A stretch of DNA of 64,000 nt, taken from contig NZ_JBIPKE010000007.1 of assembly GCF_044005705.1 (NCBI RefSeq), positions 1 to 64,000 of the forward strand. The letters are read 5' to 3'. This DNA is from Marinoscillum luteum. GTDB taxonomy: Bacteria > Bacteroidota > Bacteroidia > Cytophagales > Cyclobacteriaceae. Shown here piece by piece: positions 9,035 to 17,433 of this stretch. The translations under genes and the position numbers were made by a program. The notes under the pieces were generated by a model. That model had not been told where the DNA came from, did no database searches, and was given only the letters and a program-made list of their open reading frames with translations. Each line of letters starts with the position of its first letter. The stretch's first letter is position 1.

Positions 9035-9724
9035 TTACCCCTTTCTCTCCAATATTCTAAGGGCCTCCCGGCGGCTGAGTGGCGCCAGTGGAGTTTCCTC
9101 TACAAAGCGGATTACCCATTCGGGGTGGGTCTTGGCGTATTCGCGCAGCACCCAGCCAATGGCCTTATTGATGAAGAATTCCTTCGAGCCAAGGAGTCGG
9201 TGAATGACAGATCTGAGCAAGGCGCTATCTGTATCCTCCTTGTACTTCAACTGAAAGAGGATGGCGGAGCGCTGTAGCCAGAGGTGACCAGAGGAAAGCC
9301 ATTTTTCCACATATTCCCCGCGCGTCTGCGGGTAGCGGAGCAGGTATGACCCCATGAGTTTATTGGCAATATGATCCACGGTATCCCACCAGGAGTGATG
9401 CGCCACCATGTACTCATAGAGTGCCATATCGGTGAGTTCTGGCTGGCGGAGGTACTTGCAGGCAAGCTCCTGAGCAAAGTGATGGTATTCCCGCTCCGGT
9501 TTTGCCCACAGGGCTTTTACCAGCCCAGGGAGGTCCTGCTTAGGCGGTAGGTATTTTTTGTCAAGAAAGGGTTTTTGTACCGCTTTGCGTACCGGGGAGG
9601 TCAGCCCATAAAAACGAAATTGATTTTTGAGATAAGCCTCCTGCTGAGCGGCAATTTGAGGGTTGGCATGCCGCACAAATTCACTTTCCAGTGTGAGGAG
9701 ATATTCCTGAATGGCAGCGTTCAT
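9035..9724 (-). CDS. AlkD-like DNA alkylation repair protein
   Basis: A protein of 229 residues in the DNA alkylation repair (AlkD, HEAT-like ALK repeat) family, whose members remove alkylated bases from DNA. The N-terminal part carries FRFYGLTSPVRKAV, and the middle has the signature HHSWWDTVD, which holds the tryptophan and aspartate of the AlkD active cleft. Later repeats include KEFFINKAIGWVLREYAK, conserved in the family. The length agrees with AlkD (about 230). Its start abuts the stop of the membrane-protein gene at 9725 with no gap, so the two are probably co-transcribed. Confidence 0.9.
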   Translation of the reverse strand: MNAAIQEYLLTLESEFVRHANPQIAAQQEAYLKNQFRFYGLTSPVRKAVQKPFLDKKYLPPKQDLPGLVKALWAKPEREYHHFAQELACKYLRQPELTDMALYEYMVAHHSWWDTVDHIANKLMGSYLLRYPQTRGEYVEKWLSSGHLWLQRSAILFQLKYKEDTDSALLRSVIHRLLGSKEFFINKAIGWVLREYAKTHPEWVIRFVEETPLAPLSRREALRILERKG

Positions 9725-10204
9725 TTAATCCTTCAGGCCTGAGAGTTCCGCGCGTTCTTTGGGAGAAAGCCCCGCTTCTTCTGAGATGCGGTAGGCAGTA
9801 GGCATTTTCATCAGGAAGATGACCAGCACCACCAGCAGCACCGCCATGTTGTAGAGGTTGCCGGTGATGAAACATACCACTACCGCCACGAGCCCGGTGG
9901 CTTCATAGAGCCCCATGCGCACAATATTGGCCGTTTGAAAGGCTGCCACTTTGGTTCTCAGATCAGTGCTTTGTGCCAGACCTTGTTTGAGGGTTTTCTT
10001 AAATAAAACTGACGCCACTATGGCCGCAAAAAGGAGTACAACCGGTGGGAGGTAAAGGAGAAATTCCTGATCCTGGGTAGAGCCGGTGGGGGCCTGGGCA
10101 TTGAGTACCAATACCACCACACCGAAGAGCAGGCAGCCACCCATCAGGGCAGTGTGGATGATTTTGGTCGTTTTGAGGGCGTTGGATGCTGAATAGTTTT
10201 CCAT
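9725..10204 (-). CDS. Four-helix membrane protein, function unknown
   Basis: A protein of 159 residues. The frame is open further upstream to 10384, but that would overlap the DinB-like gene by about 150 bases; the ATG at 10204 avoids this and begins MENYSASNAL. Four hydrophobic segments are visible: TALMGGCLLFGVVVLVLNA, LLYLPPVVLLFAAIVASVLF, YEATGLVAVVVCFITGN and MAVLLVVLVIFLM. The soluble C-terminus (SPKERAELSG) is short. No family was recognised with confidence. It is the middle gene of a three-gene minus-strand group between a DinB-like enzyme and an AlkD-like enzyme. Confidence 0.7.
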   Translation of the reverse strand: MENYSASNALKTTKIIHTALMGGCLLFGVVVLVLNAQAPTGSTQDQEFLLYLPPVVLLFAAIVASVLFKKTLKQGLAQSTDLRTKVAAFQTANIVRMGLYEATGLVAVVVCFITGNLYNMAVLLVVLVIFLMKMPTAYRISEEAGLSPKERAELSGLKD

Positions 10205-10235
10205 GTGTTTTTGAGTTTGGCTGAAGTTAATGTAT

Positions 10236-10787
10236 TTAGAAATTAAATCTGCCTTGATGATCAAGGGCCAGCTGTATGTGGGCGAGGTGGTGACGGCAGT
10301 GCCAGTCATAGGTGCCGATGGTCTCTGCCAGGGTAAATGACTTGCCGTGTTCCGGGTGTACGTATGTCTTCTGAAGGTCCGCATTAGAAAGTGCAGAAAT
10401 CAGCTTTACCCACTTGCCATGAAGTCCTTTGAGCAAATCCTGTGCATTGCTGATGTCATCATCCAGTGAGTCGGGCAGCTCAGCCCAGCGATCTTCGTGA
10501 TAGGGCCGTATGGTCGGAGATTCTTCAGTGAGGGCCAGTTTGAAGCGCATCATGGAGTTCATATGACTGTCTGCACAGTGATGTACCACCTGTTTGATGG
10601 TCCAGCCTCCCGGGCGATAGGTCCAGTTGAGTTCCTGCTGGGAAAGCGAACGGGTCAGGGTGGCCACTGCTTCAGGAAAAGCGCCAATCGTATCTGTCCA
10701 GTGCTGAAGGTGGCTGGGGGTGATGGGTGCGGGTTTTGTGAACTTACCCACGGGGTACTTCAATTGCTCAATTGCTTCGGTAGTCAT
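10236..10787 (-). CDS. DinB/YfiT-family putative metal-dependent hydrolase or transferase
   Basis: A protein of 183 residues similar to Bacillus YfiT, a DinB-superfamily four-helix bundle that binds a divalent metal. Members are thiol transferases or hydrolases. The metal site is readable as three histidines: the HHCADSHMN motif (H69/H70) and the C-terminal WHCRHHLAH (H166 and H170, HxxxH). YfiT-like hallmarks include RPGGWTIKQVVHH and the N-terminal LKYPVGKF. It is probably the first gene of the minus-strand group with the membrane protein (32 bases away) and AlkD. The exact reaction is not shown by sequence. Confidence 0.87.
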   Translation of the reverse strand: MTTEAIEQLKYPVGKFTKPAPITPSHLQHWTDTIGAFPEAVATLTRSLSQQELNWTYRPGGWTIKQVVHHCADSHMNSMMRFKLALTEESPTIRPYHEDRWAELPDSLDDDISNAQDLLKGLHGKWVKLISALSNADLQKTYVHPEHGKSFTLAETIGTYDWHCRHHLAHIQLALDHQGRFNF

Positions 10788-10898
10788 AGAGGTCCGTATT
10801 TGAAATCAAGGATATTTAATTATTAGCAATAAATAGCGATTGGTTTGTGGATTTTCTGAGGGGGAAATGATAATTTCAACCAACCAAAGTTCCTGACT

Positions 10899-12284
10899 AT
10901 GATCAAACTAAACAACTGGGCCCAACTATCAGTGGTGTTACTGCTCTGGGCTTGTGCACCCCAGCCCGAAAAAGTGACAACTACCATCTCTGGCGAGATC
11001 ATCAATCCGATAGGAGACGTGATCACTTTCCGCTTGGGAGGTGATCGGATTACCGACACGCTGGATGCAGATAATAAGTTTTCCACGGCATTTGACATCA
11101 CTGCTCCTGTTGACATTGTATTTGGCCATGGGGGAGAGATCACCTACCTCTACCTGCGTCCCGGAGACCAGCTCTACCTCACGCTGGACCCGGCAGAGTT
11201 TGATGAGTCTTTGACCTATAGTGGCAAAGGCGCCGAAATCAACAACTATAAAGCAGCCATGGTGTTGCTCGGAGATTCACTTTTGAGCACAAGAGATTTG
11301 TACAAGATGCAGGAAGACCAGTTTCTGGTAGCGTTGGATTCCATTTCGGCCATTGAGCTCGGTTATATGGCTGATTTCAACATTGATGATGCAGCGTTCA
11401 TCGCCTATACCCGTGAAAATAGCAAGTGGTCAGACATAGTGACCAAAATGAGGTATGAGGGTGCTCACCGTTCTTTGCTCGACCTGGATTCTTTTAGTGT
11501 TTCTGACACTTATTATGATTTTCAGCTGGCGCTGGATGTCAATGACACCTCCCTGCTGAAATACCCTGCATTTAGATCTTATGTGGATGAAAGTATTGAA
11601 AAAGAAGCTTCCAGGGGCTATTATGCCCGGGCAGATGAATCCGAAGATTACTCTGGTTTTTATGTGGAGGCCATCAATGCCCTCATTCAGGTGCCTTCTT
11701 TGAAGGAGCAACTGATGTATGAATTTGTTTCGGACTCCTATTCCTATTTTCCTGTTGAGGTAAGGGACGAAATAGTAGCTGCCTGGAAAGGGCTCAATCC
11801 GGATCCGGAGCGGGTCGACGAGATTGATCAGATGATCGCTGAGTTTCAGAAGTTGGAACCCGGCAATCCGGCACCGGACTTCCGGTACGTGAGCATAGAC
11901 GGGGACACCCTCACCATGGCAGATTTCAAGGGGAAGCTTGTGTATATAGACGTATGGGCTACATGGTGTGGCCCTTGTATTGCAGAGCATCCACATATGG
12001 AAAAGCTGCAGCAGCGATTTGAAGGGCAGGATGTGGCGTTTGTGGCGGTGAGTACAGATAGCTCGCCGGATCCCTGGAGAAAAATGGTCAATGAACGAAA
12101 ACTCGGAGGTATCCACCTCTATGCACCAGGGGCATGGCAGTCTACCATTATTACCGATTACCTTATTCAGGGGATCCCAAGGTTTATTCTCATTGATAGA
12201 GAAGGAAATATCATAGATGCCAATGCCGCCAGACCATCTGGCGATATTGGTGATCAGCTGGAGGCTCTATTGAAGTCAGCTTAG
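10899..12284 (+). CDS. TlpA-like thioredoxin-domain lipoprotein
   Basis: A lipoprotein of 461 residues (cysteine at residue 19, LWAC). Residues about 25-115 form a beta-sandwich like the DUF4369-type domain that often precedes TlpA domains. A helical middle follows. Residues about 325-461 form a TlpA/ResA-type thioredoxin domain, with redox motif WATWCGPC at 353-360 (C357 and C360) and cis-proline loop GIPRFILIDREG. It would act as a disulfide reductase or oxidase at the membrane surface in the periplasm. It is a single gene, convergent with nothing and closed by its own terminator. Confidence 0.9.
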   Translation: MIKLNNWAQLSVVLLLWACAPQPEKVTTTISGEIINPIGDVITFRLGGDRITDTLDADNKFSTAFDITAPVDIVFGHGGEITYLYLRPGDQLYLTLDPAEFDESLTYSGKGAEINNYKAAMVLLGDSLLSTRDLYKMQEDQFLVALDSISAIELGYMADFNIDDAAFIAYTRENSKWSDIVTKMRYEGAHRSLLDLDSFSVSDTYYDFQLALDVNDTSLLKYPAFRSYVDESIEKEASRGYYARADESEDYSGFYVEAINALIQVPSLKEQLMYEFVSDSYSYFPVEVRDEIVAAWKGLNPDPERVDEIDQMIAEFQKLEPGNPAPDFRYVSIDGDTLTMADFKGKLVYIDVWATWCGPCIAEHPHMEKLQQRFEGQDVAFVAVSTDSSPDPWRKMVNERKLGGIHLYAPGAWQSTIITDYLIQGIPRFILIDREGNIIDANAARPSGDIGDQLEALLKSA

Positions 12285-12310
12285 GTAAAAGAATCAAAAC
12301 GGGACTATCA

Positions 12311-12345
12311 GGTGCTATTTCTGGAAAGGGGTAGCACCTTTTTTG
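12311..12345 (+). terminator. Rho-independent terminator after the TlpA-like gene
   Basis: GGTGCTA (12311-12317) pairs with TAGCACC (12332-12338) and is followed by six T. The remaining sequence to 12599 (about 250 bases) is AT-rich and presumably holds the promoter of the next gene; no clear consensus promoter or other feature was found in it. Confidence 0.85.
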
Positions 12346-12599
12346 TGCCCGTTCGGTGGACGAATCCCATCGTTCAGCCATTGTGTGTCGTAGGTTTTAG
12401 AGCCTTTTGATAGCTTGCAGATATCCCCTGATTAAAGGCTAACGGTACAGGAAGATTAAAAGAAATTTTAGGAATTTTTTAATATTGATAAATACATCTT
12501 TCATCGATGTTTTGCTTAGGACTGTCTACTTTGCTTTGTAGGCTATAGGAAATTTGGATATATTTCTTTCAGAAGTAACACACTTTAACCCACTACCCC

Positions 12600-15500
12600 A
12601 TGATGAGATTCCAATGGTGCAAACAATTGGTTTATATACTATCAATAGCACTTTTCGCGAGTGCTTTTGAAGGGCACACGCAGGATATAGATCTGAAATT
12701 CACCCATCTGAATACAGACGAAGGCCTTTCGACAGGCACGGTTAATTGTGTATTCAAAGACAGTAAGGGGTTTATCTGGATTGGTACGGTAGACGGGCTG
12801 AATAGGTACAATGCCTATTCCATCAAAATCTTTAAAACCGATCCTGATGATCCCACTTCTATTGGTGGAAACATTGTTTCAACAATCGCCGAAGATCATC
12901 TTGGCAGAATATGGGTGGGTACACGAACAGGGGGTATCAGCATTTTCGATTGGGAGACGGAAACTTTCTCCCACTACAGAAATACCGCAGATCCTCACTC
13001 TCTTTCGAACAACTACGTGCGGAAAATACTCATCGACGATCAGAAAAATGTGCTGGTGGCCACCACCAGCGGACTGAACATCTATAACTGGGAAGATGAC
13101 ACATTTGATCGCCTGCTTCATGATCCGGCCGATAAATCTACTGTCAGCCATGATGCAGTATTTTCCATCGTTCAGGATGCGCCTGGATCGTATTGGGTGG
13201 GTACACATTCAGGAGGTGTGGACTATTTTGATTTGAAGACCAGAAGTTTTAAGCACTACAATTATGTAGAAAACTATGACATGGGGTTAACCAATCGGAA
13301 GCCACTCATGAAGGACTCGTCCGGCAATATTTGGATAGGAACAGATGGGGAAGGGGCTTACCGATATAATCCCGGCAAGGATGCTTTTACTCATTTTGAA
13401 TACAGCGCCAATAAAAACGAGTTAAAATCAAACATTGTCACCTGTTTTCATGAAGATGATTTGGGTAGAATATTCATTGGAACAGATGGAGGAGGGATCA
13501 ATATCTATGATCCGTTGAAGAATACATTCAGTTACGCTCAACGGAGCCTTTTTGATGAAGAAAGCATTAGCAGTGATGCCATCTATGATTTTTATAAGGA
13601 TGATATGGGTATCCTGTGGGTGAGTACCTTCAGAGGCGGGGTGAATGTGTACAGTAAGTATCATTCCAAGTTTAAGTTGTATGTAGAGGTGCCGGGAGAG
13701 TCCAATAGTCTGAGCTTTAATTCGGTCATAGCCCTCCACGAGGGACGGGATGGTGCTATCTGGATTGGTACGGATGGGGGTGGTTTGGATCGCCTCGACC
13801 AGGAGACTGGGCAAATCAGACATTTCAAACATTCACCTACAAACAGAAACACCATTAGCAGCAATGTCATCAAGTCCATCTATGAAGACCGACTGGGTTA
13901 CCTATGGGCGGGCACCTATGCTGCCGGTCTCAATAAGTATAACCCAAGGACAGGACGCGTGGTGCGATATATGCCCGATGCAGATAATCCCAGAAGTCTA
14001 GGTGACAGGAACGTCTGGGCCATCACAGAAGATTATGAAAACAACCTCTGGATCGGTATGCTAGGTGCCGGGCTCTCGCGTTACAACCGGGAGCGTGACG
14101 ACTTTGAGCATTTTCGCCATGACCCCAATGACCCTCAGAGCATAGGTGGAAACCTGATTGTGGTCTTTCATGAGGATAAGAATCGTCAATTTTGGATCGG
14201 TACAGAAGAGGGAGGCCTGAGCCTCTTTGATAAAGAAAATGGCACCTTCAGGAATTTTGGGCATGACCCGGAAAGTACGGATGGGCTGCTCAATAGTAAT
14301 GTCCGTGCTTTGCATGAGGACAGACTGGGACAGCTATGGATAGGGACAGCCAGTGGCATGAACCTGATGGATATTCGGACAAAAGTCTTAACTGTTGCCC
14401 CGGTGAATGCATTGTTGCCTAACCCGGTGGTGAATGGAATTTTGGAGGATGATCAGGGAAACCTATGGATCAGCACCAACAAAGGCCTTTCGGTTTATGA
14501 TCCTAAAGAGAACACCATTCAGAATTTCTCAAAATCCGATGGCCTTCAGGGCAACGAATTCAACTACAGCTCCTCCGTACGATCCAGGAAAACAGGTAAA
14601 ATGTATTTTGGAGGACTTCAGGGGCTCAATGCCTTCGATCCTCAGGAGATCAAGCTGAGTCCTTTTGATCCGAAAATAGTGATTACCGATTTGAAAGTAT
14701 TTGATCAGTCCATTTCTCAGAAAGATACCCTGAATGGTCGCCAGATCATTGACAAATCCCTGGCTGAGATTTCAGAGGTTTCATTTACCCATAGAGAAAA
14801 CGTAATCACCATAGAGTTTGCGGCATTGGATTACACTTCGCCCTTGCAGAATAAGTACCGCTACATGCTGGAAGGCTTTGATGAGTCCTGGGTGGAGGTG
14901 GGTGCCACCAAGCGCTCAGCCACTTACACCAATCTGGATCAGGGAGATTATGTTTTCCATGTGAATGGCACCAACAGTGATGGGGTGTGGTCCAGCAGCC
15001 CCCGAACGCTGAAAATCACCATTTTACCGCCTTGGTGGGCTACCTGGTGGTTCAGGTTGTTGGCGGTGGTAGTAGTCATTTCTGGGGGTGTATATGCCTA
15101 CAAGTGGAGAGTGGGGCAGATCAAAGCGGGTCAGCGCGAACTCCAGAGGAGAATAGATGAAGCCACAGCTCAGGTGAAGGAGCAAAATGAAGCGCTTCGT
15201 GAGCAGCAAGACAGTTTGCAGGGAGCCATTGAAGATACCAATTTTGTAATAGGCGAGGCGGTGGAGTCTGGTGACTTCTCCGTGCGGATAGACGTGGAGT
15301 CCAAATCAGGTGAATGGAAGGCCCTGGGCGCTTCTATCAACCATTTGTTTGAGTCTATACTGGTTCCTTTCAATACCATCAACCGAATAGTGAATGCACT
15401 GGCCAACAGCGACCTGAGTATGCGCTATACAGATGATGCCAAGGGAGATGTATTGCAACTGAAAGACAGTTTCAACAATGCCCTCGATAATCTCTCTGAC

Positions 15501-16460
15501 CTACTCCATGAGATCATTGAGCAGGTAGAGACCATCGGCACATCCTCACAGGAGATGTTTGTGGCGAGCGAGCAAATGAATCTGAGTACTGGTGAAATTG
15601 CTTCATCCATTGGAGAGATGAGTAGCGGTGCTCAGAATCAGGTGAGCAGGATCGACGAGGCTTCCAAGCTCATTGAGGGAATTTTAGCGTTTTCAAATAA
15701 TGTAAGTCAGCAGGCTGATACCATTAATCAGGGTGCCTTGAGGGGAGTGGAGAAGAGTGACACGGGAAAGAAGCTCATTGAGAAAGTGGATCATAGCATG
15801 AAGGACATCATTGCCACCTCCAAAGACACCAATGAGTCCATCAATATCTTATCTAACAGATCGGGTGAAATCTCCAGAGTATTGAACATCATCAAAGACG
15901 TGGCACATCAGACCAACCTGCTGGCACTGAATGCGGCCATTGAGGCTGCAAAAGCAGGAGATGCCGGTAAGGGGTTTGCTGTGGTGGCTGAGGAAATAAG
16001 AAAACTGGCAGAAGACTCAGGCAAGTCTGCCAAAGAGATAGAAGTGATGGTGGTAGAAATACAAGGTGCCATTGGTGGTACTGCCAAACTGATTGGGGAA
16101 ATGAGCGCCAGTATCAAAGGGGGCGAGGAAGCTTCCAGAGATGCGTCTGCCTCATTTGATGAGTTGGCTACTTCATACGCGCAGACGCTCTCTATGTCTG
16201 AGGAAATAGTGAAAGCTACCAGTCAGCAGAGCGATCACCTCAAAAAGGTGGTAGGACTGATGGAAAGTGTGGTGGTGATCGCAGAGGAGACGGCTGCAGG
16301 CACTGAGGAGGTGGCGAGCTCTTCATCCCAGCTTTCAGCGGGCATGTCTGAGTATACTCAGCGCACACAGGAAGTGTCTGAGATCGTGGAAGTGCTTAAG
16401 AGTAAGGTAAAGAGGTTTCACCTGAGCCAGCAGGAGCCAATGGAGGAGTCGGGAGATTAG
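12600..16460 (+). CDS. Regulator-propeller / Y_Y_Y / methyl-accepting chemoreceptor fusion
   Basis: A protein of 1286 residues with an unusual architecture. After a signal peptide, residues about 30-700 are repeated two-component-regulator propeller blades (repeated patterns like GFIWIGTVDGLNRY and GAIWIGTDGGGLDR), forming one or two periplasmic seven-bladed propellers. Residues about 725-810 form a Y_Y_Y domain (YRYMLEGFDESW), followed by one membrane helix (about 815-837). The cytoplasmic part has a coiled coil, HAMP-like segments (about 890-970) and a full MCP signalling domain, with the hairpin tip LLALNAAIEAAKAGDAGKGF and AVVAEEIRKLAEDSG at about 1107-1142. In most Bacteroidota this sensor half is joined to a histidine kinase and AraC domain (hybrid two-component systems). 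Here it would feed a chemotaxis-type kinase. No che gene is in the window. The stop overlaps the convergent S4 gene by 4 bases. Confidence 0.92.
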   Translation: MMRFQWCKQLVYILSIALFASAFEGHTQDIDLKFTHLNTDEGLSTGTVNCVFKDSKGFIWIGTVDGLNRYNAYSIKIFKTDPDDPTSIGGNIVSTIAEDHLGRIWVGTRTGGISIFDWETETFSHYRNTADPHSLSNNYVRKILIDDQKNVLVATTSGLNIYNWEDDTFDRLLHDPADKSTVSHDAVFSIVQDAPGSYWVGTHSGGVDYFDLKTRSFKHYNYVENYDMGLTNRKPLMKDSSGNIWIGTDGEGAYRYNPGKDAFTHFEYSANKNELKSNIVTCFHEDDLGRIFIGTDGGGINIYDPLKNTFSYAQRSLFDEESISSDAIYDFYKDDMGILWVSTFRGGVNVYSKYHSKFKLYVEVPGESNSLSFNSVIALHEGRDGAIWIGTDGGGLDRLDQETGQIRHFKHSPTNRNTISSNVIKSIYEDRLGYLWAGTYAAGLNKYNPRTGRVVRYMPDADNPRSLGDRNVWAITEDYENNLWIGMLGAGLSRYNRERDDFEHFRHDPNDPQSIGGNLIVVFHEDKNRQFWIGTEEGGLSLFDKENGTFRNFGHDPESTDGLLNSNVRALHEDRLGQLWIGTASGMNLMDIRTKVLTVAPVNALLPNPVVNGILEDDQGNLWISTNKGLSVYDPKENTIQNFSKSDGLQGNEFNYSSSVRSRKTGKMYFGGLQGLNAFDPQEIKLSPFDPKIVITDLKVFDQSISQKDTLNGRQIIDKSLAEISEVSFTHRENVITIEFAALDYTSPLQNKYRYMLEGFDESWVEVGATKRSATYTNLDQGDYVFHVNGTNSDGVWSSSPRTLKITILPPWWATWWFRLLAVVVVISGGVYAYKWRVGQIKAGQRELQRRIDEATAQVKEQNEALREQQDSLQGAIEDTNFVIGEAVESGDFSVRIDVESKSGEWKALGASINHLFESILVPFNTINRIVNALANSDLSMRYTDDAKGDVLQLKDSFNNALDNLSDLLHEIIEQVETIGTSSQEMFVASEQMNLSTGEIASSIGEMSSGAQNQVSRIDEASKLIEGILAFSNNVSQQADTINQGALRGVEKSDTGKKLIEKVDHSMKDIIATSKDTNESINILSNRSGEISRVLNIIKDVAHQTNLLALNAAIEAAKAGDAGKGFAVVAEEIRKLAEDSGKSAKEIEVMVVEIQGAIGGTAKLIGEMSASIKGGEEASRDASASFDELATSYAQTLSMSEEIVKATSQQSDHLKKVVGLMESVVVIAEETAAGTEEVASSSSQLSAGMSEYTQRTQEVSEIVEVLKSKVKRFHLSQQEPMEESGD

Positions 16461-16669
16461 GCGATTACTGCTGCCTCGCTTCCATACTCTACTTTGTCAC
16501 CTGATCTGAGCTTTTTTCTTCTTCTGGTTTCTACCTCACCATTGACAGTGACCAGGCCTTCATCTATTTGACTTTTGGCTTCACCGCCCGAGGCTACCCA
16601 GTTGAGAATTTTCATTAGGTTATTGAGTTCAATATACTCTTCACCCTCTTGAAGTTTGAACGTTTCCAT
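16457..16669 (-). CDS. YbcJ-like S4-domain RNA-binding protein
   Basis: A protein of 70 residues, nearly all of it one S4 RNA-binding domain: EYIELNNLMKILNWVASGGEAK, then the typical VTVNGEVETRRRKKL loop and a final GDKVEYG strand. It matches the small stand-alone S4 proteins (YbcJ/YaaA type) in length and motif order. Such proteins bind structured RNA, probably ribosomal; the exact target is not known. It stands between the chemoreceptor fusion (convergent, 4-base overlap of stops) and the tandem repeats. Confidence 0.88.
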   Translation of the reverse strand: METFKLQEGEEYIELNNLMKILNWVASGGEAKSQIDEGLVTVNGEVETRRRKKLRSGDKVEYGSEAAVIA

Positions 16670-16692
16670 AGTCTGTGCAAGTTAGGGATTCT

Positions 16693-17020
16693 GGACCAAG
16701 CAATATTTATGTGGGGTATCACTATGTAGTTATATTTTGCAAAACCGAATTAATCCACTTTGAATTCAGAAATGTAGGGATGTAAAGGAGGGCGGGAGAT
16801 CCAAGCCTTGCCCGTCCGGGACAAGTGTGAATCATTTTGACTCAAACAATTCCTAAATAAAGTAACAACCAGATGAATCAAAATGATTTTTTGCGTGCGA
16901 CCGGCCAGGTTGGTGCCCTTCTGTAGGACCACCGATTGTTTTTCTTTGCCTACGCAGCCCGGGGCAAGCAAAGAAAATGAAGGGTAAGTAACAGTCAATT
17001 TGGATTGAGGTTCAAATAAT
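16693..17020 (+). repeat. Tandem copy A of the hairpin-rich dispersed repeat
   Basis: A unit of about 328 bases, beginning GGACCAAGCAA, repeated directly afterwards as copy B. It contains two inverted repeats: AATCATTTTGA (16830-16840) with TCAAAATGATT (16878-16888), and TTTTCTTTGC (16940-16949) with GCAAAGAAAA (16968-16977). Between them lies a block almost identical in both copies (TGCGTGCGACCGGCCAGG onward). No transposase is encoded. A reading frame on the minus strand is conserved in both copies, but it follows the repeat and is not convincing as a gene. Confidence 0.85.
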
Positions 17021-17387
17021 GGATCAAGCAACATTAGCGTCGGATAACTCTATGTAGTTATATTTTGTAAAACCGATTAATGGACTGTGAATTTAGAAAC
17101 GCTCAGGCGGGCGGGGCATCCAAGGCAAGAGTGAATCATTTTGACTCCAATAAAATTCCTAAAAAAGACACAAATACGATGAGCCAAAATGATTTTTTGC
17201 GTGCGACCGGCCAGGTTGGTGCCCTTCTGTAGGACCACCGATTGTTTTTCTTTGCCTACGCGGCCCGGGGCAAGCAAAGAAAATGAAGGGTAAGTGGCCA
17301 ATCAACTAGATTGAGGTATATAAGGTATCAGATCACAACTTCACCATCCATCTTTAATGCAATCCCCCCATAGGAATTGCGCTTGAT
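17021..17387 (+). repeat. Tandem copy B of the hairpin-rich dispersed repeat
   Basis: The second unit begins GGATCAAGCAA at 17021. It carries the same two inverted repeats: AATCATTTTGA (17134-17144) with CAAAATGATT (17185-17194), and TTTTCTTTGC (17246-17255) with GCAAAGAAAA (17274-17283). It is about 40 bases longer than copy A. The extra right end (from about 17290) is the part shared almost exactly with the copy at the window start. It ends about 45 bases before the 3' end of the minus-strand kinase operon. Confidence 0.85.
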
Positions 17388-17433
17388 TCAGGATTCTCCT
17401 AATCTCAAACTATACTGAAATCGAGGGTGTGAG

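Noticed and set aside
9725..10384. Longer form (219 residues) of the membrane protein
   Set aside because: The extra N-terminus is basic and low in hydrophobicity, overlaps the DinB-like gene by about 150 bases, and the internal ATG at 10204 gives a normal protein.
11430..12116. Minus-strand frame of 228 residues
   Set aside because: It runs antisense to the clearly assigned TlpA-like gene, has no domain and a composition typical of a shadow frame.
16750..17301. Two minus-strand frames, 94 and 74 residues, sharing a nearly identical segment
   Set aside because: They lie wholly within the tandem repeat units and their similarity follows from the DNA repeat. They have no start context or known domain, so they are treated as part of the repeat.
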